Positions 9,800 through 18,299 of a stretch of 22,938 bases of DNA are shown one piece after another. The notes under the pieces were generated by a model. It saw only the letters and a program-made list of their open reading frames with translations. It was not told where the DNA came from and searched no databases. Each line of letters opens with the position of its first letter. Positions within the stretch are counted from its first letter, which is position 1. Position numbers and translations under genes: made by a program. This DNA is from Coptodactyla brooksi. Lineage: Eukaryota; Arthropoda; Insecta; Coleoptera; Scarabaeidae. The stretch spans positions 1-22,938 of the forward strand of contig JAWQRM010000414.1 of NCBI GenBank assembly GCA_033557675.1, given 5' to 3'.

Positions 9800-11230
9800 G
9801 CTTCGAAAAGTATAGTACCCTAAAAGGATATAAAACTTAAATCTTGTTATCCTATTATCCTGAATATACGTCAATAAGTGTTTAATACACGGTTTCCCTT
9901 CGAATGAAAAATAGCTTGGACATGGCGAAAAGTAAACTATACTGATGGGCCATTAAGGGTTAATAGCAGAATATGTTCGTAACGGATAATATCCATGTTA
10001 TCTTATGAATCACTTTCTGCTTAAACATTCTAGTGACCAAAAACATGTTTATTATTGTTCCCGAATTGCATAATTGTTCACAACTTCTTACTTCGGTAAG
10101 AAAATAAAGCCGTTATTTACTGTTAAAATTGCGTTAAGTTATTGATGTGTTTGGTGCAAGATTAAACTGACTTTTTCATATTTAAAATGTATTAAAATAT
10201 ACATAATAAAATATATGCATACTTACGTGTAACGTTGTGAGTGCAATAATTGTGTGGTTACTTACCTATAAAAAAAGAATGTAACAATTAGTAAAGATAA
10301 TTATGCGTATTAAAATTTTATTATGTAAATGTTATTCTTTCTGTTTAATAAGTATGCAAATGATGTAACAGCAGCTCGCTAACTCCCAAACCGTAAAAAC
10401 CGGTAAAGTTGAACCTTACGGAACAAGTATACACTAGAAAAGGAATTACAGTCGGAAGCTAGTAACTCTTTTATGAGCAGCACACGTGTCCATAAACCTA
10501 CGTAAAGGAAGAACTTTTTACTGTTAAGTGTAATACGGACTTTACAGGTCGTATACACCTTCCATTTACATTTTACTACATTCTCATTCCCTTTTAAATG
10601 AAACAGAATTCATATGTTCAGGTTAATACCGCGCAATAACATTGTTTATTTCAAGCTCTAACAGCACTTGCCGCGTTACGATTGCTATAATTGTAATCGA
10701 TAATTTACTTTTGTGTTCAATGTGCACAGAGCGAAAAGTTATTATAGGCATCCACGAGAAGGAAGGAAGTTTGCGTCATCGACTATTAGTATTGTTAGAG
10801 GGCTGCGACACAATGATACTTATCGAGGAATGCGAACATCGTCGTTGTATAGGTTTCACTAAAGACCTTGTTGGATCTTAAAATAGACCGTAATTACATC
10901 ATCACATGCGTCTTTTGTAAAATGTCTATTAAAATACTGTTATATTATGTAAGTCACACATAGGAAAAAGAATTGTTGTATGCATAACAAAAATCAAGCT
11001 TAGCTTGTAGAACATCAGGCGTAACCTATAGAAGCCTAAATATTGCCACATGTTGTCGACCTACCTATCTTATATTATATCTTATCTTATATCTTGTAGA
11101 CTCAAAGTAATTTGAAAATTAGTCATACAGGGTTTGAATATAAACCCTGCATAAATTGACCATCGTTATACGTAGCAACAAACATGTGTTGTTTTAAACT
11201 GGAATATTTAGTGTAAATTCCATTACCATC
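9800..11230. other. Intergenic stretch, nothing recognised
   Basis: AT-rich, with no supported coding region; the frame at 10642-10881 resembles nothing known. Low-complexity TATCTTATAT repeats lie at about 11065-11095, and an 8-bp hairpin (CAGGGTTT/AAACCCTG) at 11128-11149. Confidence 0.5.
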
Positions 11231-11720
11231 CTAAAAGTAAGACTAGGGAAGTGTCATACGGCGATTTTTCTGAAACTTAGCCTACATGTAGTGGCAAACT
11301 GTTGGACACGTATATCATTGTATCGGCTCAATGGCCGTTTGAACGGTAGAAATCAATTTTGGTAATTTTGTAAATCAATCCTTATCGATTTTGGAGATAG
11401 GTTCTACTATTTTCTCAATTATTATTTTTACAATTGTTGCGAAATCAAAAACTAAAAGTTTTTGGGGTCGCTGATAAGGAATCTGAAGTCCGTTTTTAAG
11501 AATTCAAAATGGCATATTCAATATGGCGGTCGCATTTTTTTAAGTTTTTCATCCTGTCAAAAATGAGCATAACTTTGATGCAAATTTTTAACGTGAGTCC
11601 CCTTGACTCTCCCGAATCGGGGTGCTTTTTGACTTACACTTTAAAGCTTTTTGATTTACACTTTTTTAGTGCAGTAATGTGGAGAATTTGTTACGGCAAA
11701 ATAGTGCTGCATGCACATTG
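11230..11720. repeat. Probable dispersed repeat (non-coding)
   Basis: The stretch carries the phrases TTTTTGGGGTCGCTGA, AATCTGAAGTCCGTTTTT and AATTCAAAATGGCATATTCAATATGGCGGTCGC. In my recollection such wording recurs in repeats of several insect genomes. No terminal repeat or coding domain is visible, so the class is unknown. The small frame 11509-11721 inside it is not credible as a gene. Confidence 0.4.
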
Positions 11721-12036
11721 ATGTCATGCACCAAGCACATTTAATTATTGCAATATCATTGCAGAGTTCGCATGGGTTATTGCAGTTTTTCAAACAGAAA
11801 TCTACAGGGGTTTCGTATTTGTCTGCTTTTTCTCCAATATACTCACACTTCCACTAAGTGTACCGAAAGATATTTTTAAATCTAGGTGATGAGAACTGGT
11901 TATGTAAAGACTATTTTGAGCATGTTATTCCTTAAATGTAAATTTATATCATAGTTATACAGCATGAAAATATCAGAAAATTGTCTTCTCTAAAAGAGTT
12001 AAATGTCCAGCGGTTGAATTAAACCAGTGGTTCCAT

Positions 12037-12083
12037 AAAATATCCAAATGTTTACGATTAGCACGTAAACATTTGGATGTTTT
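12037..12083. repeat. Near-perfect 20-bp palindrome, 7-nt loop
   Basis: Arms 12042-12056 and 12064-12078 match perfectly over 15 bases (ATCCAAATGTTTACG and complement). After one T-G mismatch the match continues four more bases on each side. It lies at the 3' edge of the DDE_1 transposase remnant. Confidence 0.9.
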
Positions 12084-12085
12084 CA

Positions 12086-12130
12086 GTCTGGTCAATCCAG
12101 CTTTTTTTCAGTCTGGTCAATCCAAGAATC
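12086..12130. repeat. Short tandem duplication of TCAGTCTGGTCAATCCA
   Basis: TTTCAGTCTGGTCAATCCAG and TTTCAGTCTGGTCAATCCAA lie about 26 bp apart, just beside the palindrome at 12037-12083. On the minus strand this duplicates part of the DSWIDQTE coding segment. Confidence 0.85.
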
Positions 12131-12383
12131 TAACCAAACAACAGAGTTTTATTCAGCGTTTCATAAAAAAAAAGTTTGTGAACCAATTAATGGCAAGGTC
12201 AGATGTTAATTTGCCTGATTTTGATGCAAAAGCGACAGTGTTATCTATTTACAAAGTTTTCTCAACGATTGGTCCAAATTTACCACTAGCCTCTTGCAGG
12301 ACTATTAATATAAGGGGTTTTAAATCTCTGTTGGCAGAAACGATTGGCTGAATAGCGTAGCTGTGCGTCAAAGAATACAAAGA

Positions 12384-12421
12384 TCATTATAAGTCGGCGC
12401 TAAACAGCCGACTTATAATGA
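12384..12421. repeat. Perfect 15-bp palindrome inside the DDE_1 remnant
   Basis: Arms 12384-12398 (TCATTATAAGTCGGC) and 12407-12421 are exact complements with loop GCTAAACA. It sits between TLTLKG and the HSYAIQP segment of the transposase, where relatives have a dozen or more further residues. It therefore replaces deleted coding sequence. Confidence 0.95.
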
Positions 12422-12799
12422 CCCTTTTAAAGTAAGCGTGCGAACTGCATGCGTTTCTAAATTGAACCCCGATTGATCGGAATTATAGACATTGTATTCA
12501 CCTGCCAACATGATCTCGGATTTTACTTTAGAAACAAATTCGTTTGATGCTTGTAACAATTGTTCCTTTGACGATATTTGTTTTTGAGTCACAAATTTAT
12601 TTATCTTCCTCGATACAATTCCCATAAAGTAAGCCCATCTTTTTATATCAAAGTCATGATTAGAAAGCGATCTTTCAGCGGAAATTGTGAATTGATCCAA
12701 AACATACTTCGAATTTGTAATAATTTTTCATTTCTCGAGCCACTTTCTTTAATTTGCTCCTCCCACCTATACAATAATCTCAAATCAGAAACGGAATTG

Positions 12800-13038
12800 T
12801 TTCAGAATATACACTTTCTTCATTAAAACTTAAAGTATCAATACTTTCGACAAATATCTGTGCGTCTCCAAAAAAACTAATCAAAACTAAAAATAATCAA
12901 ATTCTCCAAATTAGCTACAAAAGATTTTGTTATTTGATTTTGCTAGTGTTATTTGTTAATAGTTTCCAATGTACTATTTGCGGCTAATTATATATACTTT
13001 TATTGTTTTCTCCCTATCTAGACGTCACCCTTCAATTG
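12800..13038. other. AT-rich spacer
   Basis: It lies between two transposase remnants. No feature is supported; part may be the decayed N-terminus of the DDE_1 element. Confidence 0.4.
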
Positions 13039-13310
13039 CTAGGCAAATGATATGCTGAAATCATCAGCAACCTTTCTGATGGAGATTCGACGATTTTCCC
13101 TCACCTTTTTGTTTACTATTTCAACATTGCCATCGGTTGCTGATGTGCTGCAGCTCCCATAGCACTCCCCATCTTCAACGTCTTGGAAACGTTTGTACCA
13201 CTTGTGAACGCATTTTTTATAACTAGAAGCAACATTCAACACTTGCAATGCGGCGCTGTACTTTATTACACTCTTAAAGCAAATTTTAATCCAAACTGTT
13301 TTTTATGTAA
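13039..13310 (-). pseudogene. Mariner transposase N-terminal fragment
   Basis: On the minus strand from about 13300 a frame reads WIKICFKSVIKYSAALQVLN, then YKKCVHKWYKRFQDVEDGEC, GSCSTSATDGNVEIVNKKV and RENRRISIRKVADDFSISFA. This follows the bipartite helix-turn-helix of mariner transposases, in which relatives have HKWYKRFQDGREDVEDDxRxGRPSTSTTDENVEKV...NRRITIREVADDVGIS. The minor-groove GRPSTS motif is eroded (YGSCSTS). The frame stops at 13039, before any of the catalytic domain. No terminal repeat was found on either side. It is a different insertion from the mariner at 14021-15173, with clearly different wording. Confidence 0.8.
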
Positions 13311-14018
13311 CTCACGAAACAAAAAAAATTCCGCGTATTTTTATCAAAACTCGTATAAAGGCAGTGAAAGTACAATTTAATTAATGACGGTTTTAGACAT
13401 TTGGATAGAAAAAAAAGGTGACGAATGTACCCTTTAATGCCCGCTGTCTGGCAGGCGTAGAATACTTGCACAAGTGAAGTTATATTCTTAGTCAACGAAA
13501 CGAAAATAGTTCACCAGGTGCGGTAGCAGTATCAAAATAACATGCCTGAATAAGCGTAAATAAATAGATCACCAGATGCGAAGAGCGGGTGAATAAATTT
13601 ATGTCAAATTAAAAAAAGCAGATTGCGGAATGACGTCAACAATACAAGTATGGGTAAAAAAATATTAGAGCTCTATCAAAATCAAACAATGAGACATTCT
13701 TGCCTACTGTTCTTGATAATTAATAGACATATACCGTTCAGAGAGTTCATAGCAGATTTTACGAGCAAATTTGGAGCAGGTTAAGATGGCATATAGCTTT
13801 CGACGCCCGAAAAATACTTTATTTGGTCTAATTAAAAAAACAAAACAAGAAACACTGGAATTTATTGAAGAGATGGTATGGTAACAATTGCTACTGACTA
13901 CTGTACAAAAGATTTGTCTACAGAAGAGATCACATATGTAATGTGGAGCAACAGTGTGCTGCGGTTTGAATAAAAGAAGAAGGAATGAGTTGACTGTTTG
14001 ACTTAAAGGCTAGTATCA
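13311..14018. other. Spacer with a weak internal repeat
   Basis: No gene recognised. ATAGTTCACCAGGTGCGGTAGC (about 13506) and ATAGATCACCAGATGCGAAGAGC (about 13563) are imperfect copies 57 bp apart. Protein-like scraps near 13860-13990 (FIEEMVW; ATDYCTKDLSTEEITYVMW) may be transposon debris but could not be assigned. Confidence 0.4.
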
Positions 14019-14096
14019 TACACAGTATGACACTTAAATATGAGAATTTTTAGTTATACAAAAAACACACATTGAACCATACTTAAACATTACTTT

Positions 14097-15035
14097 TTAT
14101 TCAAAATAGGTTCCATTTAAGTCAATACACTTTCTAGCACATATAAATATTTTGTATGTCATCCTTAGGAATGGCCTTTAGTACCTGTATCTGCTGTTTG
14201 AATGGCTGAAATATCATCATAAAAAGATTCTTTCCTCGCAATTTTCAGTTTAGGAAAAAGAAAATAGTCACACGGTAATATATCAGGCGAACATGGCGGG
14301 TGGTCAATGATGCAGATATTTTTTTTACTCAAACATTCGCGAACTTTTAACGTCTTATGCGGTGGTGCATTATCATGCAATAAAAACAGCTGTTTTTCTG
14401 CCAGATATTCAGGCCTTACACGTACAATTCTTGACCACAAATGATGTAAAACTGCTGAATAATATTCTCCATTGTGGAACAAATTCCTTCAACTCCGCCT
14501 TTCAACTTCCATTCTGAAAGGCTCGCCTTTCAACTTCCATTCTGTAGATTGACGCTTAGTTTCTCGATCACATCTAAAGCACCATCTTTCATCATTGAAT
14601 CAAGAAAATTTTGATCATTTTCAGCAGTTTTAATGAGGTCTCTACAATGCTTTTTTGGTCGTCATTTAGAGCATCGGAACAAAACTTGCACAATCTTCTC
14701 TTTTTGCCAATTCTTGAGTCAAAATTTGCCGAAAGGTTTCTCTATTTCTTTTTAATTCTTCAGTGAACATTTTTACAGTAAAATTTCCGTGGACAATCAT
14801 TTCACACATTTATTCTATCAGTTCAGCACGATTTTTACTTTCTGGACGACCAGGTCTTTCATCATCATTTAAATTTTCACGACCATTTTTAAAACTATCG
14901 AACCACTCATAAACTCTAGCTTCAGACATACAATTACCACCATAGACTTTTTTCATCCATTCGTAAGTCTCAGCATATTTTTTTCTCGGTTTAAAACAAA
15001 ATTTAATATTTGCTCTTTGTTCTATTATGTTCCAT
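14097..15035 (-). pseudogene. Mariner DD34D transposase, nearly full length but frameshifted
   Basis: ATG at 15035-15033 starts MEHN, then a one-base insertion leads to EQRANIKFCFKPRKKYAETY, CMSEARVYEWFDSFKNGREN and DDERPGRP, the helix-turn-helix domain with its GRP motif. Further shifts give FVPML, then DALNDDQK, CRDLIKTAENDQNFLDSM and NDERWCFRCDRETKRQSTEWK, with the first catalytic Asp at 14591-14593. A 21-bp direct repeat (14505-14550) replaces a missing segment. The frame 14482-14165 then has LLHDNAPPHKTLKVREC (second Asp, 14372-14374) and HPPCSPDILPCDYFLFPKLK (third Asp, 14267-14269) with exactly 34 residues between, the DD34D spacing that defines mariner. The C-terminus VLKAIPKDD ... 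ARKCIDLNGTYFE ends at 14097-14099. All three Asp codons survive, but the reading frame is broken several times. Confidence 0.93.
14505..14552. repeat. 21-bp direct repeat at a transposase deletion
   Basis: CGCCTTTCAACTTCCATTCTG occurs twice, separated by AAAGGCT, within the transposase pseudogene. Relatives carry about 35 residues more at this place (between EWKxKGEP and EFVPxG), so the duplication marks an internal deletion. Confidence 0.9.
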
Positions 15036-15404
15036 CACAATTTCTACCGTCATTCGTTTGTGTGCGTTCGAAAGAGGCGACTTGTATCTTTTTAACAATA
15101 CATATGTTCGAGAAAAGGCGCTACGTGTTCTATGATTTAAATTAAAATCTCGTTATTTAATTGTCATACTGTGTAGTAAACTGTACTGCTGATTTCTGGT
15201 AGCACATTCGCATGCATCAATGTCAGATTCAAAACCAAAGCAATTTGATAATAGTAATTTGAGGATCGTTGGATGATATTAGATAGGTTAATATAAATAG
15301 ACATTTTTACATCCAATTACGCGAAGTATGATTTACCATATTAAAAAAAATGCAAAAAGGTTTAGTTGAAGGGTTACTCGTCAACCGTCATTTTCTATCA
15401 GCTT

Positions 15405-16008
15405 TATACCGGGTGTTCAGTGCAATTATACGGGTATTTTTCTGGCGCCCTTCTTAGAATTTGAGCGTAGTTATTCCGCGAAAGTTCATGACGACGTAAA
15501 ACGGTGTGCAACCAATGACACGGCGGGGTGGGCGCTTCGGGGAGGATTTCCGCAACGATGGTGCTAACAGCCCCCTGGTACCTCTCGCTCAAACTGCGCA
15601 ATATTTCCCCGAACCGAATTATTTCCGCACGCCACTGGTCCCGTGCGGCCACCGCTCATTATTTCGACCGTAGAATTACCCAGAATCGAGTAACGTTGCA
15701 ATTGCAATCCACCCCCAGCCCTCCCCCTCATTCGTGCAGCCGGATCCCATTTTATAATTACGTTTTAAAATACGCCGCTGGGTTTGTTAACGGCACGATA
15801 TGATTTGAGGTAAATTGACTAATTATTAATTTATGCAAATTAGCAAGGTTTGGCAGGAAATATATGTGTAACGGATGTTTGCTTAGGCTGTATTGCTCTA
15901 CATAGATATTCAAATTTGCTTTTAACACTAGTCTAAAACTAGCAGATGTGACATCATACATGACTTTCTCTTACGCCGACCCTGAATTAAATCCGAATAC
16001 CCTGTATA
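15405..16008. mobile_element. GC-richer block with mariner-like ends, possible MITE
   Basis: TATACCGGGTGTTCAG (about 15405-15420) and, from the opposite strand, TATACAGGGTATTCGG (about 16008-15993) match at 13 of 16 positions and resemble TACAGGGTGTTC-type ends of Tc1/mariner elements. Between them 15430-15760 is distinctly GC-richer than the window. Opposed open frames (15404-15652 minus; 15528-15803 plus) exist only because stops are rare in GC-rich DNA; neither resembles a known protein. At 15820-15840 TAATTATTAATTTATGCAAAT combines homeodomain-type TAAT cores with a perfect POU octamer ATGCAAAT (15833-15840). It may be a MITE, or single-copy regulatory DNA with chance end similarity. Confidence 0.35.
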
Positions 16009-16848
16009 TTCCAAAATAGTATCAAATTGTGAAGAGTTCGATGTCCTGTAACTTTTATATGAAACAACTTTTTCTAAAGATAGCAATAGCCGAGATTAAG
16101 AATGAAATATCCTCTTGCCCCATACGACTGTTTTTATTATTAATTATGCGTATAACTCGAGAACTGTTGATTCTAAGACTACAAAAATATATTTTGTTAC
16201 AAAAAGTTGTAAAAAAAATCAAAAAGCTGGACGGGCAGACTAACCTCCGAAACTAGCATAGATAGACTACAAATAGCCTAATTCGTCAAGATCCATCAAC
16301 ATCTCGACATTGATTTTTGTTGCGACTGCAATGCTTTCTCTTAAGAGAAAGTAAAAAGAGAGATATCTTAAAAGCTACCCTTCTTCGTCTGTCGCCCTCT
16401 TAAATCAGCGTCGAGAATAAGTTCATTAGAACAAGTTAACTACTGTCCCGTTAGAACCGAGGAATTTTCTTAGTAACTTTCTTTGCGCTATGTTTAAATA
16501 TACATCAAGATTTTAATTTATATAAGGATCCAATAAAAAAACTTCAAAAACTTACCAGTCTTTTTTCTATTAAAAGAGTAAAAACAAACATATTGAATAT
16601 TTTACTAGAAGTTGTGAAAAAAACCTCATAGACCAAAATAATAACAATAATAATTAAATTACAAAAATATAAAAAATTTATAATTTTATAAAAACAAAAA
16701 ATTACATGTAAAAAGAATTAAAAAAAACAGCAATAATAATACAGCAATAATAAGGAATTATTCAAAAGTATTCATCAACAACTTTGATAACAAAAGTAGA
16801 TCATATAAAAAAATAAAAAGAACATTATTGAAAAACTACAAAACAAAC
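16009..16848. other. AT-rich spacer with one perfect palindrome
   Basis: An 18-bp perfect palindrome CTTTCTCTTAAGAGAAAG lies at 16334-16351. From about 16540 to 16850 the plus strand is very A-rich, with short AATAAT and AAAAAT runs. No coding sequence was recognised; the frame 16029-16256 is not credible as a gene. Confidence 0.5.
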
Positions 16849-16850
16849 TA

Positions 16851-17310
16851 GTAGATTCTTCGGAAAGTAATTTCGTCTTTTTTTGTGAAAATGAAACGCA
16901 CTTCTCTTAGAGAGTATAAATATTTTATGTAATTACATATTCACCATTTTGGTCCAACACTTTCTGGCAGTAGCATGATTCCCCCCTCATAAAAGTTCTG
17001 ATTCTTGCTGGCAAAAAACTGATTCCAGTACTTTTTGACAGGTTCATTTGTAGTAAAGGTTTTACCGTCCAAAAAAATTTGTAGAGAACGAAAGTAATAA
17101 CCGGAAGATGCCAGATTTGGAAAATATGATAGTACATTCCATTCAAGCTGTAATAGCTTTTGGCAAGTTACCAAACTGATATGCGGTCTCGCATTATCTT
17201 GGTGGAACTCTATACCTTTTCTATTGATCAATTCTGGCCTTTTCTGTTAGAGTGAATCATGCAATTTGTCCAGTTGATAACAGTGCACGTTAGAGTTGAT
17301 CGTGATTTCG
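16851..17310 (-). mobile_element. 3' half of a mariner element (Hsmar1/cecropia-like)
   Basis: The end at about 16854-16885 (GATTCTTCGGAAAGTAATTTCG and a T run) resembles the terminal repeat of cecropia-type mariners (AGGTTG..C.AAAGTNATTTCG.TTTTT), with a TA just outside. It is followed inward by the transposase C-terminus. The other end was not found and the 5' half of the transposase is absent beyond about 17310, so the copy is truncated. Confidence 0.7.
16925..17310 (-). pseudogene. Mariner transposase C-terminal half with lost catalytic Asp
   Basis: Reading the minus strand from about 17300: INSNVHCYQLDKLHDSL, a stop, QKRPELINRKGIEFHQDNAR and PHISLVTCQKLLQLEWNVL. This is the block around the second catalytic Asp (17196-17198), in the wording of the Hsmar1/cecropia group. 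Where relatives have PPYSPDLAPSDYHLFRSLQ, this copy has YFPNLASSGYYFRSLQ: the third Asp has become Gly (17100-17102) and three residues are lost. FLDGKTFTTNEPV and NQFFASKNQNFYEGGIMLLP follow, then a frameshift to KVLDQNGEYVIT and the stop near 16925. The helix-turn-helix and first Asp are missing. Inactive. Confidence 0.9.
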
Positions 17311-17749
17311 TGATCATGTATTCTCCCAAAAATTTTGAAGAGCTCCTAAAATTTTGCAAACTTACCAAAAGATTGTGCAAATTTTTACAAAAAATTTTGC
17401 AAATCTTTTCTCGCTTGAACGGCTTTTTACCTTTTTGTAATAAAAAAGCAAAATGTGCCGAAAATCCTATTCTTGATTTTCCATGTTTCATAAGACACAA
17501 AAAGAAAACAATTGCACAGAACCGAAAACAATTACACAGGAATGAAAAATATTTTCACACATAAACTTTATAACGTCAGCTGTCAAAATATATAATGCAT
17601 ATACGAATGAAGTTGGCTGGTTATCTTTTACAGGAAATATACATAACAACTCACTCATAACTAATATAATTATCTCACAAAAATTATAATAATAGGAATA
17701 ATGAATTGTAGAGATATATATAACTAATACGACATATGAACCTTACAAA
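17311..17749. other. Spacer, nothing recognised
   Basis: AT-rich. Overlapping open frames on both strands at 17228-17564 are beyond the mariner part and resemble nothing known. Confidence 0.5.
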
Positions 17750-17791
17750 AGCTTCTGAGGATGGCCCTAAAGAGCCGATACCGGTAAAGCT
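17750..17791 (+). ncRNA. Hammerhead-ribozyme-like motif, type I layout
   Basis: The order of elements matches a type I hammerhead. Stem I 5' strand AGCTT (17750-17754) pairs perfectly with AAGCT (17787-17791). The box CTGAGGA (17755-17761) fits CUGANGA. An extra T (17762) precedes a stem II hairpin GGCCC/GAGCC (four of five pairs) with loop TAAA. Then come GATA (17777-17780, canonical GAAA), a self-complementary ACCGGT stem III (17780-17785) and the cleavage triplet GTA ending at 17786. Departures from the canonical core are A14 to T in GAAA and the additional T before stem II. The stem III has no loop, so it would pair only between two RNAs. Such small palindromic stem III hammerheads are known from Penelope-like retroelements and retrozymes. 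Probably a decayed copy. Confidence 0.5.
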
Positions 17792-18009
17792 AAATAAAAT
17801 ATAAAATATTAAACCAGAAGAGTATATTTTTCCTACTAAGATCTACAATTATTCACCCTAGTTATAAGCGGAATCTAAACAAATATCAATATTTGTTGTT
17901 TACATTAAGTTTGTAACATGTTAGTGACGTATTTCTCGCAACTCCATTTAGTTAGCAAGAGCAGCAGCACAGAGGTCACCATTTCTATTTCTCCTCCACC
18001 AGTTTTTCC

Positions 18010-18160
18010 AACGTTATTCCGATCTGAATAAATTTCTTTATGACTTCCACTAAAATATTTAATGATGTTATGTTCTTCTTTTATTGCGAGAGATGCATAA
18101 AACTTCTTCTTCAGTTGTTTGTGTTTTTGGAACTGCATAAACATGATTTTCTGAAGAGTG
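18010..18160 (-). repeat. Degenerate SINE-like copy (minus)
   Basis: On the minus strand this segment and 21274-21465 share the same order of blocks: CTCTTCAGAAAATCAT (copy at 21.4 kb: CTCTGCAGAAAATCAT), then 50-75 bp, then a block translating as FYASLAIKEEH here and FFTASLAVKAEEH there. The tRNA-like B box is eroded in this copy. It faces the better copy at 18178-18293 head to head. Confidence 0.5.
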
Positions 18161-18177
18161 AGAAAGACCCTCACATA

Positions 18178-18293
18178 GCTCATATGGTTGGCTCACCTGC
18201 CATGAAAGCAGAGGTCGCAGGTTTAATTCCTGCTCAGAGGGCAATTTATCCTCTTGTTTCAATAAAAAGTAATAAATTACTTATTTCAGGTCT
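18178..18293 (+). repeat. tRNA-derived SINE-like repeat, copy 1
   Basis: TGGCTCACCTG (about 18191) resembles a tRNA A box and GGTTTAATTCC (about 18222) a B box (consensus GGTTCRANTCC), about 30 bp apart as in tRNA genes. The unit continues AGGGCAATTTATCCTCTTG and TTTCAATAAAAAGTAATAAA and ends near TTACTTATTTC. Nearly the same string, with GGTTCGAATCC intact, is found inverted at 21274-21380, which shows it is a repeat and not a tRNA gene. No acceptor or anticodon stem can be folded, so it is not a functional tRNA. SINEs of this kind are copied by LINE enzymes. Confidence 0.7.
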
Positions 18294-18299
18294 AGACAA

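Larger units (their letters stand above)
12085..12768 (-). pseudogene. DDE_1 transposase (pogo/Tigger/Tc5-like) remnant
   Basis: On the minus strand from 12768, RWEEQIKESGSRNEKLLQIR is followed by a frameshift into SAERSLSNHDFDIKRWAYFM, then GIVSRKINKFVTQK (typical end of the CENP-B/Tc5-type DNA-binding domain) and YNVYNSDQSGFNLE, which carries the first catalytic Asp (12476-12478). After TLTLKG a 38-bp hairpin interrupts. The protein resumes in frame as THSYAIQPIVSANRDLKPLI, LQEASGKFGPIVEKTL, a stop, then SGKLTSDLAINWFTNFF. A final shift gives VVWLDSWIDQTE, with the second catalytic Asp at 12128-12130 (LLDSW in relatives). The N-terminal start and the third acidic residue are missing. The plus-strand open frame at 12073-12351 is its antisense shadow. 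At least three stops or shifts make it inactive. Confidence 0.85.
14021..15173 (-). mobile_element. Mariner element with both terminal inverted repeats and TA duplications
   Basis: The element begins CACAGTATGACACTTAAATA at 14021 and, read from the other side, CACAGTATGACAATTAAATA at 15173: 19 of the first 20 bases agree, and a looser match continues (GAGAATTTT versus GAGATTTT). Both ends are flanked by TA (14019-14020 and 15174-15175), the target duplicated by mariner/Tc1 insertion. The length (1153 bp) is slightly below the roughly 1.3 kb usual for mariner, consistent with the internal deletion seen in its transposase. It is the most complete transposon in the window. Confidence 0.93.

Noticed and set aside
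12073..12351. 92-residue plus-strand open frame
   Set aside because: The minus strand of the same segment encodes recognisable DDE_1 transposase blocks (QPIVSAN, EKTL, SGKLTSDLA), so the plus frame is an antisense shadow.
15404..15803. Opposed open frames on both strands as genes
   Set aside because: They overlap one another in a GC-richer block and neither resembles a protein; one runs through the putative terminal repeat.
18178..18256. A tRNA gene at the A/B box pair
   Set aside because: No acceptor stem or anticodon arm folds, the B box has a T in place of the conserved C, and a second copy with the same tail exists at 21.3 kb; this is a SINE-like repeat.
18068..18262. Minus-strand frame containing EQELNLRPLLSW
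   Set aside because: It lies across the tRNA-derived repeat; such frames arise from antisense reading of the B box region.
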